From Massilia sp. CFBP 13721 (GTDB taxonomy: Bacteria; Pseudomonadota; Gammaproteobacteria; Burkholderiales; Burkholderiaceae_D): 64,000 nt of DNA. Positions 34,233 through 43,406 of this stretch are shown here, piece by piece. Made by a program: the position numbers and the translations under genes. The stretch is taken from contig NZ_JACYUY010000001.1 of NCBI RefSeq assembly GCF_014842025.1, forward strand, positions 1 through 64,000. Reading direction: 5' to 3'. The notes under the pieces are model-generated. The model saw only the letters and a list, made by a program, of their open reading frames with translations. It was not told the DNA's origin and did not search any database. Numbering within the stretch: position 1 is the stretch's first letter; each line of letters starts with the position of its first letter.

Positions 34233-35927
34233 CTACAGCACCCTTACCTTGATCTTCACCGTCCCGCTCGCTCCCGGCTGCAGGCTCCCCGTAAACCGCC
34301 ACTCCACCAGGCCATCGCCTCCGGCCGCGGGCTGGGCGGCGATCGCGCAGCTGGCCAGGTCGGCCGGCAGGGCGCCGCATTCGGCGCCGACAAAGGCGGT
34401 AAAGGCCGGGGTGGCGTCGGTGATCGCCAGTCCTGACAAGGTGGTGGTGCCGCTGTTCTTGTATGCGATCTCGTAGGTGATCACGCTGCCGGGCACGGCA
34501 TTCGCCTTGTTGGCGGACTTGGTGAGCTGGAAATCGTCGCAGGCCTGGCAGATGCCATTCACGGTGACCGTCATTTCGCCCAGGCCCACGCCGAGCAGTT
34601 TCAGGAGTGGATCGGCGACGCCAGTCAGCACCGGCGTCAGGATCGGCGACAGCGTGTCCACCACCAGCAGTTTCAGCACCGGCTGCAGCAAGCCGTTGAG
34701 CAGGTTCGTGACCGGCACCAGCAGGGCATCGAGCACGGTGCCGGTAAGGATGGTGGTGCGCAGCGACAGGTTGTTGACCAGGCTGTCGGTCAGGCCGGTA
34801 ACGAACGCGGCACTGGTGCTGACGGTGCGGGTTTGCGGGAAGCTGCCGGACATCGTCACGCTGGTGGCGAAGGGCGCCTGGCCGCGCGCGGTCGTCTTGA
34901 TCTCGATGGCGACGTTGATGCCGTTCAGGACCAGCTGGCCGATCTGGCCATAGCCGACGTCGGCGGCGGACAAGCGGCGCGTGCGGTTGAAGAACACGCT
35001 GTCGGGAATGCTGCCGAGGTAGATGTCGCCCACGCCGGGCGCCACCTGCAGCGTGACGGCCTTGGCGGCGGCGTCCACGGCCGCCAGGCTGCCTTCGCCG
35101 CGCGCCGCTTCCACGTAGACGTCGAGCTTGCCGATGGCGAGCGAGGCGCTGTTAACGCCGGCGACCTTTTTCAGGGCGTCGGTGACCGGGCTCAGGGTGA
35201 CCAGGTCGAGTTTCAGCTTGAGGCGGATCGCCGCCGAGTGGAACTGGCTGCCGGTCGGGCCGCACACATACACCGGCGGCTCGATCACCTGGGCGTACAG
35301 CTGCAGGTTGTTGACCACGCCCAGCATGCCGAGCGCGCCGCCGGAAATGCCGATCGGGGTTGGCGTCGTCAGCATGTTGCGGTGGTTGTACAGCTGGATC
35401 AGGCCGGTGAGCATGTCGAGCGAATTGATGGTGGCGCCGGCCAGCGCGCCGGCATCGGTCGAGACCTTGAGCAGGTCGCCGACGCGCACGGTGGCATTCG
35501 CGTTGCCGAGCTGCGACTGCAACGCGTTCAGCACGCCGGCCAGGCTGGTCTTGGCCTCGAGCTGGGCCGCCACGCCGAGGGCGGCATTCACCTGGCCCAG
35601 GGTGACGCCGGTGCCGAGCGCCTGGGTCGGGCTCGAGACGTTCGCCTGCACCTTCAGTGCATTGAGGAAGTCGAGCAGCTTCACGTCGCCGCCGGCCAGG
35701 GCATTCCAGTCGGCCACCGACAGGTTGACGTTACTGCCGAGCAGGCCGCCGAGCATCGGGTTGAGCAGGGCGCTTTGCGTCGAATTCACGCTGGCCAGGC
35801 GCGGGCCGGCCGAGATGCAGGCGCCGGCCACGCAGGCGGCCTGGGCGGGCAACACTGCGAACAGGGCGCAGGCCAGCAAGAGGGCGCGCAGCCAGCTAAA
35901 ACGGTTCGTCAAGGAGGTCATGGTCAT
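34233..35927 (-). CDS. Secreted DUF11-domain protein, last gene of surface operon
   Basis: A 564-residue secreted protein with a signal peptide (cut near PAQAA31). Most of it (about 35-460) has no family I recognise; it is rich in Leu, Asn, Thr and Val and mentions repeated TLGQVNAALGVAAQL-type segments that could form a beta or coiled structure. The last 100 residues are a DUF11 domain (FQLTKSANKANAVPGSVITYEIAYKNSG). It follows the 1602-residue outer-membrane protein by 4 bp, so the two are co-expressed. AAGGAA precedes the start. Confidence 0.85.
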   Translation of the reverse strand: MTMTSLTNRFSWLRALLLACALFAVLPAQAACVAGACISAGPRLASVNSTQSALLNPMLGGLLGSNVNLSVADWNALAGGDVKLLDFLNALKVQANVSSPTQALGTGVTLGQVNAALGVAAQLEAKTSLAGVLNALQSQLGNANATVRVGDLLKVSTDAGALAGATINSLDMLTGLIQLYNHRNMLTTPTPIGISGGALGMLGVVNNLQLYAQVIEPPVYVCGPTGSQFHSAAIRLKLKLDLVTLSPVTDALKKVAGVNSASLAIGKLDVYVEAARGEGSLAAVDAAAKAVTLQVAPGVGDIYLGSIPDSVFFNRTRRLSAADVGYGQIGQLVLNGINVAIEIKTTARGQAPFATSVTMSGSFPQTRTVSTSAAFVTGLTDSLVNNLSLRTTILTGTVLDALLVPVTNLLNGLLQPVLKLLVVDTLSPILTPVLTGVADPLLKLLGVGLGEMTVTVNGICQACDDFQLTKSANKANAVPGSVITYEIAYKNSGTTTLSGLAITDATPAFTAFVGAECGALPADLASCAIAAQPAAGGDGLVEWRFTGSLQPGASGTVKIKVRVL

Positions 35928-35931
35928 TTCC

Positions 35932-38900
35932 TTAATTGAATGCGGACAGCATGCCGCCCAGGGCGCGCTCGTCGAATTTCATGCGCAGGCGCAGGTACAC
36001 GCCCTTGGTGGTGGCGTCCGCGCCGGCCAGGTCGCGCTCCTTGAAGCCGAGCAGGTTGTAGCCGGCCGAGACCCAGACGTTTTGCTGCAGCTGGTAACCG
36101 GCTTCCAGGCCGAGGCCGAACTGGCGGCTCCGTTCTGCACCGCTGAACAAGACCTGGGCCACCGCGCCCACATCCCAGTCGCGGCCGATGTCGTGGGTGA
36201 TGCGCGCGGCCAGCAGCTGGGCGGTGCCGCGGGTGTCGAGGCCGTTCGAGGCGTCGCGCACCTGCTTGGCGGCGTAACGGCCGCTCAGCACGGTGTCGAC
36301 GGTCGGCTGCCAGTTAGCGGCCAGCGACACGGCGTGCACGGCGCGCTCGAGGTCGGCCGGGCCGTCGTCCGACTCCAGCTTGAACTCGTATTTCGCCAGG
36401 CCGTTGAAGCCGAGGCTGCCCGGCGCGCGGTAGGCGATGCCGCTTTGCAGCAGTTCGTTGACGCGCATGCTGCGGGTGGTGCGGCTGCGGTTGGCGGCGT
36501 AGGTGTTCTTGCCGAGGAAAGTGAACTCCTCGCTCAGCTTGTGGGCCAGGCCCAGGGTATTGAGGACGCTGTCGCTGTCTTCGCCATGGCGCAGTTCCAG
36601 GCGCACGTTGCCGCGCCACAGTGGATTGCGGGCGTAGTCGAGCGCGCCGGCGACGGCGATCGATTCGTTGGTAGCCGGGCCGCTCAGCACGCGCACGCGC
36701 TCGAAGCTGGTGTTGGCGCGCACGCCGGGCGCGATGGTCCACAGGTTGCGCAGGCCGATCGCCGCTTCGGCTTCTTTCGAGCCGAGATCCGAACCGCGCG
36801 CACGGTATTCCGAGAACACGCGGCCATCCTTCATGTAGTCCGAATCCATGCCGAACACGGTGGCGTTGCGCTGCTGGCCTTCGTTCAGCGCATAGTTCGA
36901 ACCCAGGCTGCTGATCAGTTCATGGCGGCCATAGAAACGGCTGCCGCCGGCCAGGCGGTAATCGCCGCCGATGGCGACCATGCGGCGGGCACTGTCCTTG
37001 ATGTCCTGCTCGCCTTCCAGCGAGACGCTGGCCTGCGGCAGGCCCGGGATCTGGGCGCTGGCCTTGGCGCGCACGCTGGTGAGATCGGGCTGGGCCAGCA
37101 CCGTATTGGCGGCGGCGGTTTCCTGCGAGTGGCGCAGGCCGGCTTCGACGCGCACGCCGTTCTTGAAGGCGTAACCCACGCCGGCCTGCACGCCGTCGCG
37201 CGCGGCGCCGCTGACCACGTCTTCGGTGTGCAGGGCTTCCAGGTCCAGGCGCAGCTGTTCGTCGACCTTGTAGCCGGCGCGCAGGCCCGCTTCGACGCGG
37301 CCTTTCGGCAGCAGGGCCGACTGGTTGTCGAAGTGTTCGCTGGTACGCACCGCGAACAGGCGGCTTTCCAGCTTGCCGTCCTTGCGCACGGCTTCGATGC
37401 GGGCGGCATTGCCATCCTTGAGCTGTTTATCCATGCGCGCCGCTTCGACGATGACGGTGGTCTTGTCGTCCGGCTTGACGGTGGCGTTCACGCTGGACAG
37501 CGTGGTTTGGGCGATCGGGTTGCGGTCGGCAACGTAGCTGCCGCCGACGTCGACCATCGCACCGAGCTTGTATTGGGCTGCGGCACCGCCGACCCAGAAC
37601 TGCGGTGCGCCCTGGTCGACTTCGTAGCTGATGCGCACCGACACCGGGTTCAGGTTGGCGTCCAGGCTGGCCACCGGGGCGCGGAACAGGATGCGGCCGG
37701 TGAGCGGCTCGATGTCGTAGTCGACATAGCGCACCTGGGTCACGTTAGACAGCACCACGCCGCTCTGGTTACGGTCGCGCACGACGAGTTCGACGCGCTC
37801 GCTGTTCAGCACCATCACGGCGCTGCCGGTGAGGTAGGGACCCGAGGTGCCGTTGGCGGCGATTTCCTCGACCATCTGGCGCGTGCTGTCGCGGCTGGCG
37901 AAAGCGTCCACGGTCAGGTTGCCGGTCTCGACATGGTGGCGCAGGCCGGTCAGGCTGCGGTTGTAGGCGCCCAGGCTGCGCGCCGGCGTGCTGCCCGGCG
38001 GCGTGAAGTCGCCGTACAGCAGCCACGACTTGTTGCGGTCGGCGCGCAGGTACATGCGGCTGGTCGACTGCGCTTCGAAACCGCGCTGAGCATCGTCGCC
38101 CAGGGTCGGATAGAAACCGGTCGGATCGACGTCGCGGAACAGCTTTTCCTGCTTTTCCTTGGTCGAATCGTAGGCCATGGTCAGCAGGGTGTCGTTGCCG
38201 ACGCTGCCCTTCATGAAGAAGGCGGCGCGGGCGCCGGCCTCGGCTTCGTTGCCGTTGAATTTACCCGACACGCTGCGCAGGCTGTCCTCGAAGGCGTCGA
38301 ACGAGCGGTTCGGATTGCTGACGTTGCCGCGAATGCGGTTCAGGCTGATGCTGCCTTCGACCACGCCGGCGGCGACCAGCGGGCGCAGGTCCGGCACGAA
38401 GCCGAGGGTGGTGCTGGTCTTGACCTGGCCGCTGGCGGCGGCGACGGTTGCTTCGCCGGCTTCCTGCGGCGCGCGCAGGGCGAATTCGGCCTGGCCGCCT
38501 TCGATGAAGGTTTGCACGCCCGCTTCGCGCGGATCGAGGTCGGCCTGCAGCCACTGGCCCAGGCTGGCGTCAAGGGTCACCGGGGTACGCTGCAGCACGG
38601 CCACGCCCCGGGCATCTTCCAGCTTGACAAGCACGGCCACCGCGCTGCGGCCATCGGCGGCCACCTTCGGCTGCGGCAGTTCGAGGCGCAGGCGCGCCAG
38701 GGCGCCCGGCACCACGACGTCGATGCGGCTGCTGCCGCGCGGGTTGCCGAAGGCGTCGACCTGGCGCAGTTCGATCACGTTCTTGCCGGCGTGCAGGGCG
38801 ACGCCGACGAATTCCCAGCTTTCCAGCTGGCGCTCGGCGAGCTTGTTGCGCTGGCCGATGCGCGAGTCGGCGACGGCCTCGCCGTTCACCAGCAGCGCGA

Positions 38901-40740
38901 AGCGGGCGCCGAGCGCGCCCTTGACGCGCACGGTGGCCTGGTGCCCGGCCAGCACGGCGCCATCCTGCAGGTTGACGAAGCCGAGGCTGTTGTCGAACTG
39001 GGTCAAATCCAGCTGGGCCGGGGCGGCCTTGGCAGCGGGCGCCTGCACGGCTTCGGCAGCCTTGCCGTCGGCCTTGGCGGCCGCGCGGCGGGCGTTGATG
39101 TCGGCGCGCAGCGCCGGGCTGCAGCCGGCGATGGCGAAATCGGCGCGCGCGAGCTCGCCATCCTTGGCATCGACGAAACGGCTGCCGGCGTCGCCGCCAT
39201 TGCGCTGGGCCAGCACCGACAGGGTGGCGCCGGCCGGCAGGGTCGACGGATCGAGCTTGGCGACGTGGGTGCGCGGGCGGGTTTCGGTGAAGCTGTATTT
39301 GCCGTCGAGGTCGGTGCGGCTGAAGCTGCCGTCTTCCAGGTAGATGCGCACGCCCGGCACGCCCGGCTCGTTCGCGTCCTGGATGCCGTTGCCGTCGCAG
39401 TCGGCAAACACTTTGCCGAGGATCACGCCCTTGTCGCTGAAGACGCCGGCTTCGACCTTGACCTTGGCGGCCGCGACCACGCTGGTAAAAGCGAGCGGGG
39501 CGGCGCTGGTGGCGCTGGCGCGGTTGATGCCGTCGCCTTGCAGGGCGCCGGCGCCGATGCGCACACGGTAGCGCAGCACGATGGTCGATCTGGCCGGCAG
39601 GGTGCCGACCGTGAATTGCAGCGCGGCGCCCGTGGCGCCGGCCGGATCGGCCACGGCCACGCCGTCCATGCGCACGCTGCCCGGCGCCAGGCGGAAGCCT
39701 GCCGGCAGCGCGTCGTCGACCTTCACGCCGACCAGTGCCTGCTCGGCGGTATTGTGCACACGGATGGTGTAGTCGACGAAATCGGCGATCTCGGCGGTGG
39801 CGCGCGAGGCGCTCTTTTCCAGGTACAGGGTGCCCGGCACGGAGTCGAGCGGGACGTCGATGGTCACGGCGCCGGTCGCTTCGCTGACGGTGAAGCTGCC
39901 GCCGAAAGAGCCGTACAGGTTGATTTCGCGGCCTTCCGGCAACGCGCCGGGCGCGACTTTCGATGGGAAGGTGTAATTGTTCGGGGCGACCACGGCCAGG
40001 CGGTACAGGCTCGGCGCGACCAGCGGGAAGTGATAGCGGCCATCGTTACCGGTGACGACCGTGCTCGGCAGCGGGGTGGCGCCGTCGGTATCGAACACCA
40101 GCGCGGCTTCGCCCGGACGGCCGCCGTTGCCCTGGCCGGTGACGTCGATCAGGGTGACGGTGGCGCCGCTCAGCAGCACGTTTGTCTTGCTGTCGAACAC
40201 CACGCCGACCGGGTCGACCAGGATCGCGGCGGTGGCGACCTTGCTGCCGCAGCTGGCGATGGTCGCGGTCAGGGTGTCGTCCGCCATGACGTCGATGGCG
40301 CCGTTGCCGTCGCCGTTGCTCCATCCTGCGCCGGTGTTGCTGGCGGTCATGACTTGGGCGGTGATGTGGAACACGGCGCTGTCGACGTCGGTTTCTGCGG
40401 CGCGGTACGTCTGGGTGTCGCCGGTCTTTTGCGAGGTGATCGCCAGCGAAATGGTGTCGACCGCTTCCGGGTCGGCATCGCAGGCCGGCGCGGTGGCTTC
40501 GATGAACAGCTGGCGCCCGAAGGTCGTGACCGACGCCTGGGTCGCGTAGCTGGAATTGGTGTAGTAACGGATGGTTTCCGGCTGCATCGCGCGGACCACG
40601 TTCGATTTCAGGTTCACGCCATTGCCGAGCGCATTGACGTAGCCGGCGCTTGCCTGGTTGCGGATGGCGGCCTGGGCGCCGGTGCACACGACCAGTACGA
40701 GCAACAGAAAGAAAACGAAGTGGTCCAGGCGGTTCTTCAT
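35932..40740 (-). CDS. Large outer-membrane protein with DUF11 and SdrD-B-like domains
   Basis: A 1602-residue exported protein (signal peptide 1-25, ending AQA). In order: a beta-rich N-terminal region; a carboxypeptidase-regulatory-like region near 180-270; a DUF11 domain (LYLEKSASRATAEIADFVDYTIRVHN); an SdrD-B-like repeat (GKVFADCDGNGIQDANEPGVPG) typical of calcium-binding surface proteins; an Ala/Lys-rich linker near 550; and from about 850 a long stretch of alternating strands ending KFDERALGGMLSAFN, which reads as an outer-membrane beta-barrel. It may anchor or export the DUF11 proteins beside it. Function unknown. Confidence 0.85.
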   Translation of the reverse strand: MKNRLDHFVFFLLLVLVVCTGAQAAIRNQASAGYVNALGNGVNLKSNVVRAMQPETIRYYTNSSYATQASVTTFGRQLFIEATAPACDADPEAVDTISLAITSQKTGDTQTYRAAETDVDSAVFHITAQVMTASNTGAGWSNGDGNGAIDVMADDTLTATIASCGSKVATAAILVDPVGVVFDSKTNVLLSGATVTLIDVTGQGNGGRPGEAALVFDTDGATPLPSTVVTGNDGRYHFPLVAPSLYRLAVVAPNNYTFPSKVAPGALPEGREINLYGSFGGSFTVSEATGAVTIDVPLDSVPGTLYLEKSASRATAEIADFVDYTIRVHNTAEQALVGVKVDDALPAGFRLAPGSVRMDGVAVADPAGATGAALQFTVGTLPARSTIVLRYRVRIGAGALQGDGINRASATSAAPLAFTSVVAAAKVKVEAGVFSDKGVILGKVFADCDGNGIQDANEPGVPGVRIYLEDGSFSRTDLDGKYSFTETRPRTHVAKLDPSTLPAGATLSVLAQRNGGDAGSRFVDAKDGELARADFAIAGCSPALRADINARRAAAKADGKAAEAVQAPAAKAAPAQLDLTQFDNSLGFVNLQDGAVLAGHQATVRVKGALGARFALLVNGEAVADSRIGQRNKLAERQLESWEFVGVALHAGKNVIELRQVDAFGNPRGSSRIDVVVPGALARLRLELPQPKVAADGRSAVAVLVKLEDARGVAVLQRTPVTLDASLGQWLQADLDPREAGVQTFIEGGQAEFALRAPQEAGEATVAAASGQVKTSTTLGFVPDLRPLVAAGVVEGSISLNRIRGNVSNPNRSFDAFEDSLRSVSGKFNGNEAEAGARAAFFMKGSVGNDTLLTMAYDSTKEKQEKLFRDVDPTGFYPTLGDDAQRGFEAQSTSRMYLRADRNKSWLLYGDFTPPGSTPARSLGAYNRSLTGLRHHVETGNLTVDAFASRDSTRQMVEEIAANGTSGPYLTGSAVMVLNSERVELVVRDRNQSGVVLSNVTQVRYVDYDIEPLTGRILFRAPVASLDANLNPVSVRISYEVDQGAPQFWVGGAAAQYKLGAMVDVGGSYVADRNPIAQTTLSSVNATVKPDDKTTVIVEAARMDKQLKDGNAARIEAVRKDGKLESRLFAVRTSEHFDNQSALLPKGRVEAGLRAGYKVDEQLRLDLEALHTEDVVSGAARDGVQAGVGYAFKNGVRVEAGLRHSQETAAANTVLAQPDLTSVRAKASAQIPGLPQASVSLEGEQDIKDSARRMVAIGGDYRLAGGSRFYGRHELISSLGSNYALNEGQQRNATVFGMDSDYMKDGRVFSEYRARGSDLGSKEAEAAIGLRNLWTIAPGVRANTSFERVRVLSGPATNESIAVAGALDYARNPLWRGNVRLELRHGEDSDSVLNTLGLAHKLSEEFTFLGKNTYAANRSRTTRSMRVNELLQSGIAYRAPGSLGFNGLAKYEFKLESDDGPADLERAVHAVSLAANWQPTVDTVLSGRYAAKQVRDASNGLDTRGTAQLLAARITHDIGRDWDVGAVAQVLFSGAERSRQFGLGLEAGYQLQQNVWVSAGYNLLGFKERDLAGADATTKGVYLRLRMKFDERALGGMLSAFN

Positions 40741-40831
40741 GGCGGAAACTCTGAAATTCGGGCGTAGGGGTCCCTGCCGCCGGCCTTTTCAGGAGCGGCG
40801 GAAAGGGAATTCTTGTTATTGGGGGTGGGTG

Positions 40832-42160
40832 TTACTGAGAAATGCGTACGCCGAAGGTCATCGTGCTCGACTGGCCCGGCTGCATGGTGCCGACGGTGGC
40901 CGAGATGGTGCCGAGCAGGTTGACGATCGGAGCGATGATGGCGCCGGTCGTGTTGTTCGGCGCCGAGTGCCAGGTCGTGTAGGCCGGGATCGTGTCGCGG
41001 ATGATCACGGTGTTGACGTCGCTGGCGCCGGTATTGGTGGCAGTGATCTGGTAGCGGATGCAGGCGCCGGGAACCGCACCGGTGGTGATGTTGTCGGCGC
41101 TGAACTCGGTATCGGCGACGCCGTCGCAGGTTTTGTCCAGGGCTTGCTTCTTGACCAGCGTCACTTGCACGGCTTCGTTCACGACGTTCACGGCCTGGTG
41201 GATGACGTCGCCCACGTTGTTGCTGGCCAGCGCGCGGAAGTAGATGTCGGTGGTGGCGGCGGTGGCGCCGGCGGCCACGGTCACGTCGGCGTAGACCATG
41301 CGGTAGGCGCCGCTGTTGACGGCCGCGTTGTTGATCGGGTTGCCGAAGCCATCCTTGAACACCACGGTCCAGCCGGCCGGCAGGTCGGTATTGGCGAAAG
41401 CGGCGCTGGTGCTGGCCTGCAGGTTGAAGGTTTCGTTGCTGCCGCCGGCATTGTTCAGGAACAGGGTGAAGCGCGTGGTCGCACCGGCGGTGGTGGTGTT
41501 GGTGATCACGGCCGTCGTCTCGGCGCCGGCGCCCGCGCCCTTGGCGCCATTGCCGGCCGCGTTGGCGGTGATGTCCATCTGGGCCGAGGCGGTGACGGTG
41601 GTGGTGTCGGTGCTGCTGGCCGTTACTTGCGGGTTGAAGGTGCTGGTGGCGGTGACGGTCAGTTCGTTGTTGGTGCCCGGGGCGGCGTTCGCCGGCAGGG
41701 TTGCCACGGCAACGAAGCGGAAAGTTTCGCCGGCCGGCAAGCTGCCGCTGCTGGTGATCGGGGTGGCGTTGTCGGCAATGCCGTCGCCGTTGGCGTCGGC
41801 ATAGAACACGACGTTGGCCATGGCGAAGGCGCCGTTGTTGCTCGCGCTCAGGGTAAAGGTGTCGGCGCCGTTGCCGGTATTGCTGAGGCTATGCGCATAC
41901 ACGACCTGGGCGCTGGCGGCGGCGTTCTTGGCCGAGCCATCGCCCATGCCCGCGCTGCCGACCTGCTGGACGACGGTGACCACCGTGTTCGACACGGCGG
42001 TATGGCCGCGCAGCAGCGAGTCGAGGTAGACGGCGCTGGCCTGGTTGGTGATTTCGGTGCCGGCGGCGGTGGCGGCATGGGCGCCGGACGAGGCCAGGAC
42101 GAGCATCGAGGCGGCCAGGGCCAGGCGCGTGACGCGCGGGGAAGCGAAGTGCTTGTTCAT
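40832..42160 (-). CDS. Secreted DUF11-repeat protein
   Basis: A 442-residue secreted protein with a signal peptide ending SGAHA (about residue 29). Three or so DUF11-like beta domains follow, rich in Thr, Asn and Ala (for example YAHSLSNTGNGADTFTLSASNNG and YQITATNTGASDVNTVIIRDTIPAYTTWH). Such domains occur in fibrous surface proteins. It lies 23 bp after the first DUF11 gene and 91 bp before the large outer-membrane gene. It is a candidate structural subunit. GAGGAA precedes the start. Confidence 0.88.
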   Translation of the reverse strand: MNKHFASPRVTRLALAASMLVLASSGAHAATAAGTEITNQASAVYLDSLLRGHTAVSNTVVTVVQQVGSAGMGDGSAKNAAASAQVVYAHSLSNTGNGADTFTLSASNNGAFAMANVVFYADANGDGIADNATPITSSGSLPAGETFRFVAVATLPANAAPGTNNELTVTATSTFNPQVTASSTDTTTVTASAQMDITANAAGNGAKGAGAGAETTAVITNTTTAGATTRFTLFLNNAGGSNETFNLQASTSAAFANTDLPAGWTVVFKDGFGNPINNAAVNSGAYRMVYADVTVAAGATAATTDIYFRALASNNVGDVIHQAVNVVNEAVQVTLVKKQALDKTCDGVADTEFSADNITTGAVPGACIRYQITATNTGASDVNTVIIRDTIPAYTTWHSAPNNTTGAIIAPIVNLLGTISATVGTMQPGQSSTMTFGVRISQ

Positions 42161-42183
42161 GTTGTTATTCCTCTACAGATAAA

Positions 42184-42675
42184 TCAGGGTTGGGCTGGCG
42201 CGCCTGCGAGGCGCATACGGGATTTGACGGTGACGGCGGCGCCGGCGGGCAGGTCGCCCAGGTCCCAGCGCAGGAAGCGGTATTCGGAAACGGGGACGAC
42301 TTCGGTAACCCGGCGTCCTTCGCGCATGACGTCGCGGGTCAAAGGCGCCGGCGCGTAGGTCTTGCCGTCCAGGCTGGCTTCGACCGCGGCGGGGAGGGCG
42401 CTGCCGGCCAGGTAAGCCATGCCGCTCGCCGGAACCGGCAGCACCGCCTTGATCTGGCGCGCCGGGGTGGTGCCGCCGTTGCGGTAGGTCACCTGGTATT
42501 CGATGGTGTCACCCGGCAAGGCGCGGGTGGTCGGCATCAGCTTGGCGTCCTTGCCACTGCCGGCGACCTGGAAGGCCTGCAGGGTGACGTCGACGCCGCC
42601 GGCGCCGGTGGCAGCAGCGAACGCCGCGTTCAGCTGGAACAGGCACAGGGCCAGGAAGAGAAAGACGCGATGCAC
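42184..42675 (-). CDS. Small secreted DUF11 protein, first gene of surface operon
   Basis: A 163-residue secreted protein: signal peptide (MHRVFLFLALCLFQLNAAFAA) and a single DUF11 domain (TRALPGDTIEYQVTYRNGGTTPARQIKAVLPVPASGMAYLAG). It leads the four-gene operon 42675-34233. GGAG lies upstream of the start, and a phased array of ATTT/CTG units lies 60-120 bp upstream, so this is where the operon promoter should be. Role unknown; possibly a periplasmic carrier or minor subunit. Confidence 0.85.
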   Translation of the reverse strand: MHRVFLFLALCLFQLNAAFAAATGAGGVDVTLQAFQVAGSGKDAKLMPTTRALPGDTIEYQVTYRNGGTTPARQIKAVLPVPASGMAYLAGSALPAAVEASLDGKTYAPAPLTRDVMREGRRVTEVVPVSEYRFLRWDLGDLPAGAAVTVKSRMRLAGAPAQP

Positions 42676-42736
42676 AAAAGCTCCGGTAATCGAAAACCGC
42701 CCGCTGGAATGGCCCCGGTGGCGAAGGCCGTCAGAG

Positions 42737-42796
42737 GGTTTCGAATTTGCCGAATTTTTCTGACGAGCGAATAGTATCGGTTTTGCTGATTTGCTG
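42737..42796. promoter_or_regulatory. Phased ATTT/CTG array upstream of DUF11 operon
   Basis: Units include AATTTGCCG, AATTTTTCTG, GTTTTGCTG and ATTTGCTG, interrupted by one less conserved stretch (ACGAGCG, AATAGTATCG). Spacing is 8-10 bp. It lies 62-121 bp upstream of the operon start and faces a similar array at 43273 in the same gap. Confidence 0.5.
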
Positions 42797-42882
42797 TAAA
42801 GAAAAATATTGCACGAGAGTATTAACGTTGCTTTGGTGCATCATAAGACGATCAGCGAGCGGTCACCTGTAACAGCCGTGCA

Positions 42883-43034
42883 GTAGGGTGGGCGCCCCGG
42901 GCCCACGCGTACCTGCCCATCCTTTCCCGCCTGCTGCACGGATTCCGGCACCATGCGAGCCGATCACTGCCATCGCTATATAAGCCGTACATAAGGCGTG
43001 GGCTCGGGGTCCTACGCGGACCAGCCCACCCTAC
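42883..43034. repeat. Palindromic repeat element (GTAGGGTGGGC family)
   Basis: Left arm 42883-42909 begins GTAGGGTGGGCGCC; the right arm 42997-43034 ends GCCCACCCTAC with an insertion of about 10 bp. It occupies the middle of the 731-bp gap 42676-43406, where I see no gene. Confidence 0.75.
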
Positions 43035-43074
43035 AGTGCACAGCAGCCAGCGCAGGGAACCGCCTGTACAAACC

Positions 43075-43207
43075 TAGCTCAGCTGTAGAAAATTTGGTGT
43101 CGTTCCGGGACCCATGATTCCGTCCTCCAGCTCAGCAATATTAAATTTGGTCAGCTTGCTTTTTTGACTCGACCACCCCTCTTAGCTCAGCTGTAGAAAA
43201 TTCGGTG
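43075..43207. repeat. Two 25-bp direct repeats
   Basis: TAGCTCAGCTGTAGAAAATT followed by (T/C)GGTG occurs at 43075-43099 and 43183-43207, separated by 83 bp of AT-richer sequence. One base differs. Origin unknown; perhaps the edge of an old insertion. Confidence 0.7.
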
Positions 43208-43272
43208 CTAGCAAAACGCCATGAAATAGGCCCGTGTCACTGCATGTTGCCAAGCAACAACGGCAATAAATA

Positions 43273-43320
43273 ATTTCGTAATTTACCGATTTCTGGATTT
43301 ACTGATTTGTTGATTTGCGG
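43273..43320. promoter_or_regulatory. Six perfect 8-bp phased ATTT units upstream of chemoreceptor operon
   Basis: ATTTCGTA, ATTTACCG, ATTTCTGG, ATTTACTG, ATTTGTTG and ATTTGCGG follow one another with exact 8-bp period. The array ends 87 bp before the chemoreceptor start. It is the cleanest of the phased arrays in this window and stands out against the GC-rich background. Confidence 0.6.
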
Positions 43321-43406
43321 CATCATTGACCCTGCTGACTCGAGCACTGCGTCAGCCCGCCTCTGGTGCCCAGCACCCGAGTTCTTCCGCCCTCAACAGG
43401 TCAGCC

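Noticed and set aside
35128-40767. Very long open frame on the plus strand opposite the large outer-membrane gene
   Set aside because: It is an antisense product of GC-rich codon use; its translation is compositionally odd, with no domain, while the minus-strand frame has a signal peptide and clear domains.
43183-43207. TAGCTCAGCTGTAGA resembles the D-arm of a tRNA
   Set aside because: No acceptor stem, anticodon arm or T-loop follows within 80 bp, and the same block is repeated 108 bp away in a non-tRNA setting.
42676-43406. Riboswitch or small RNA in the longest gap
   Set aside because: I looked for c-di-GMP, TPP, cobalamin and glycine riboswitch landmarks and saw none; the gap is explained by repeats and phased arrays.
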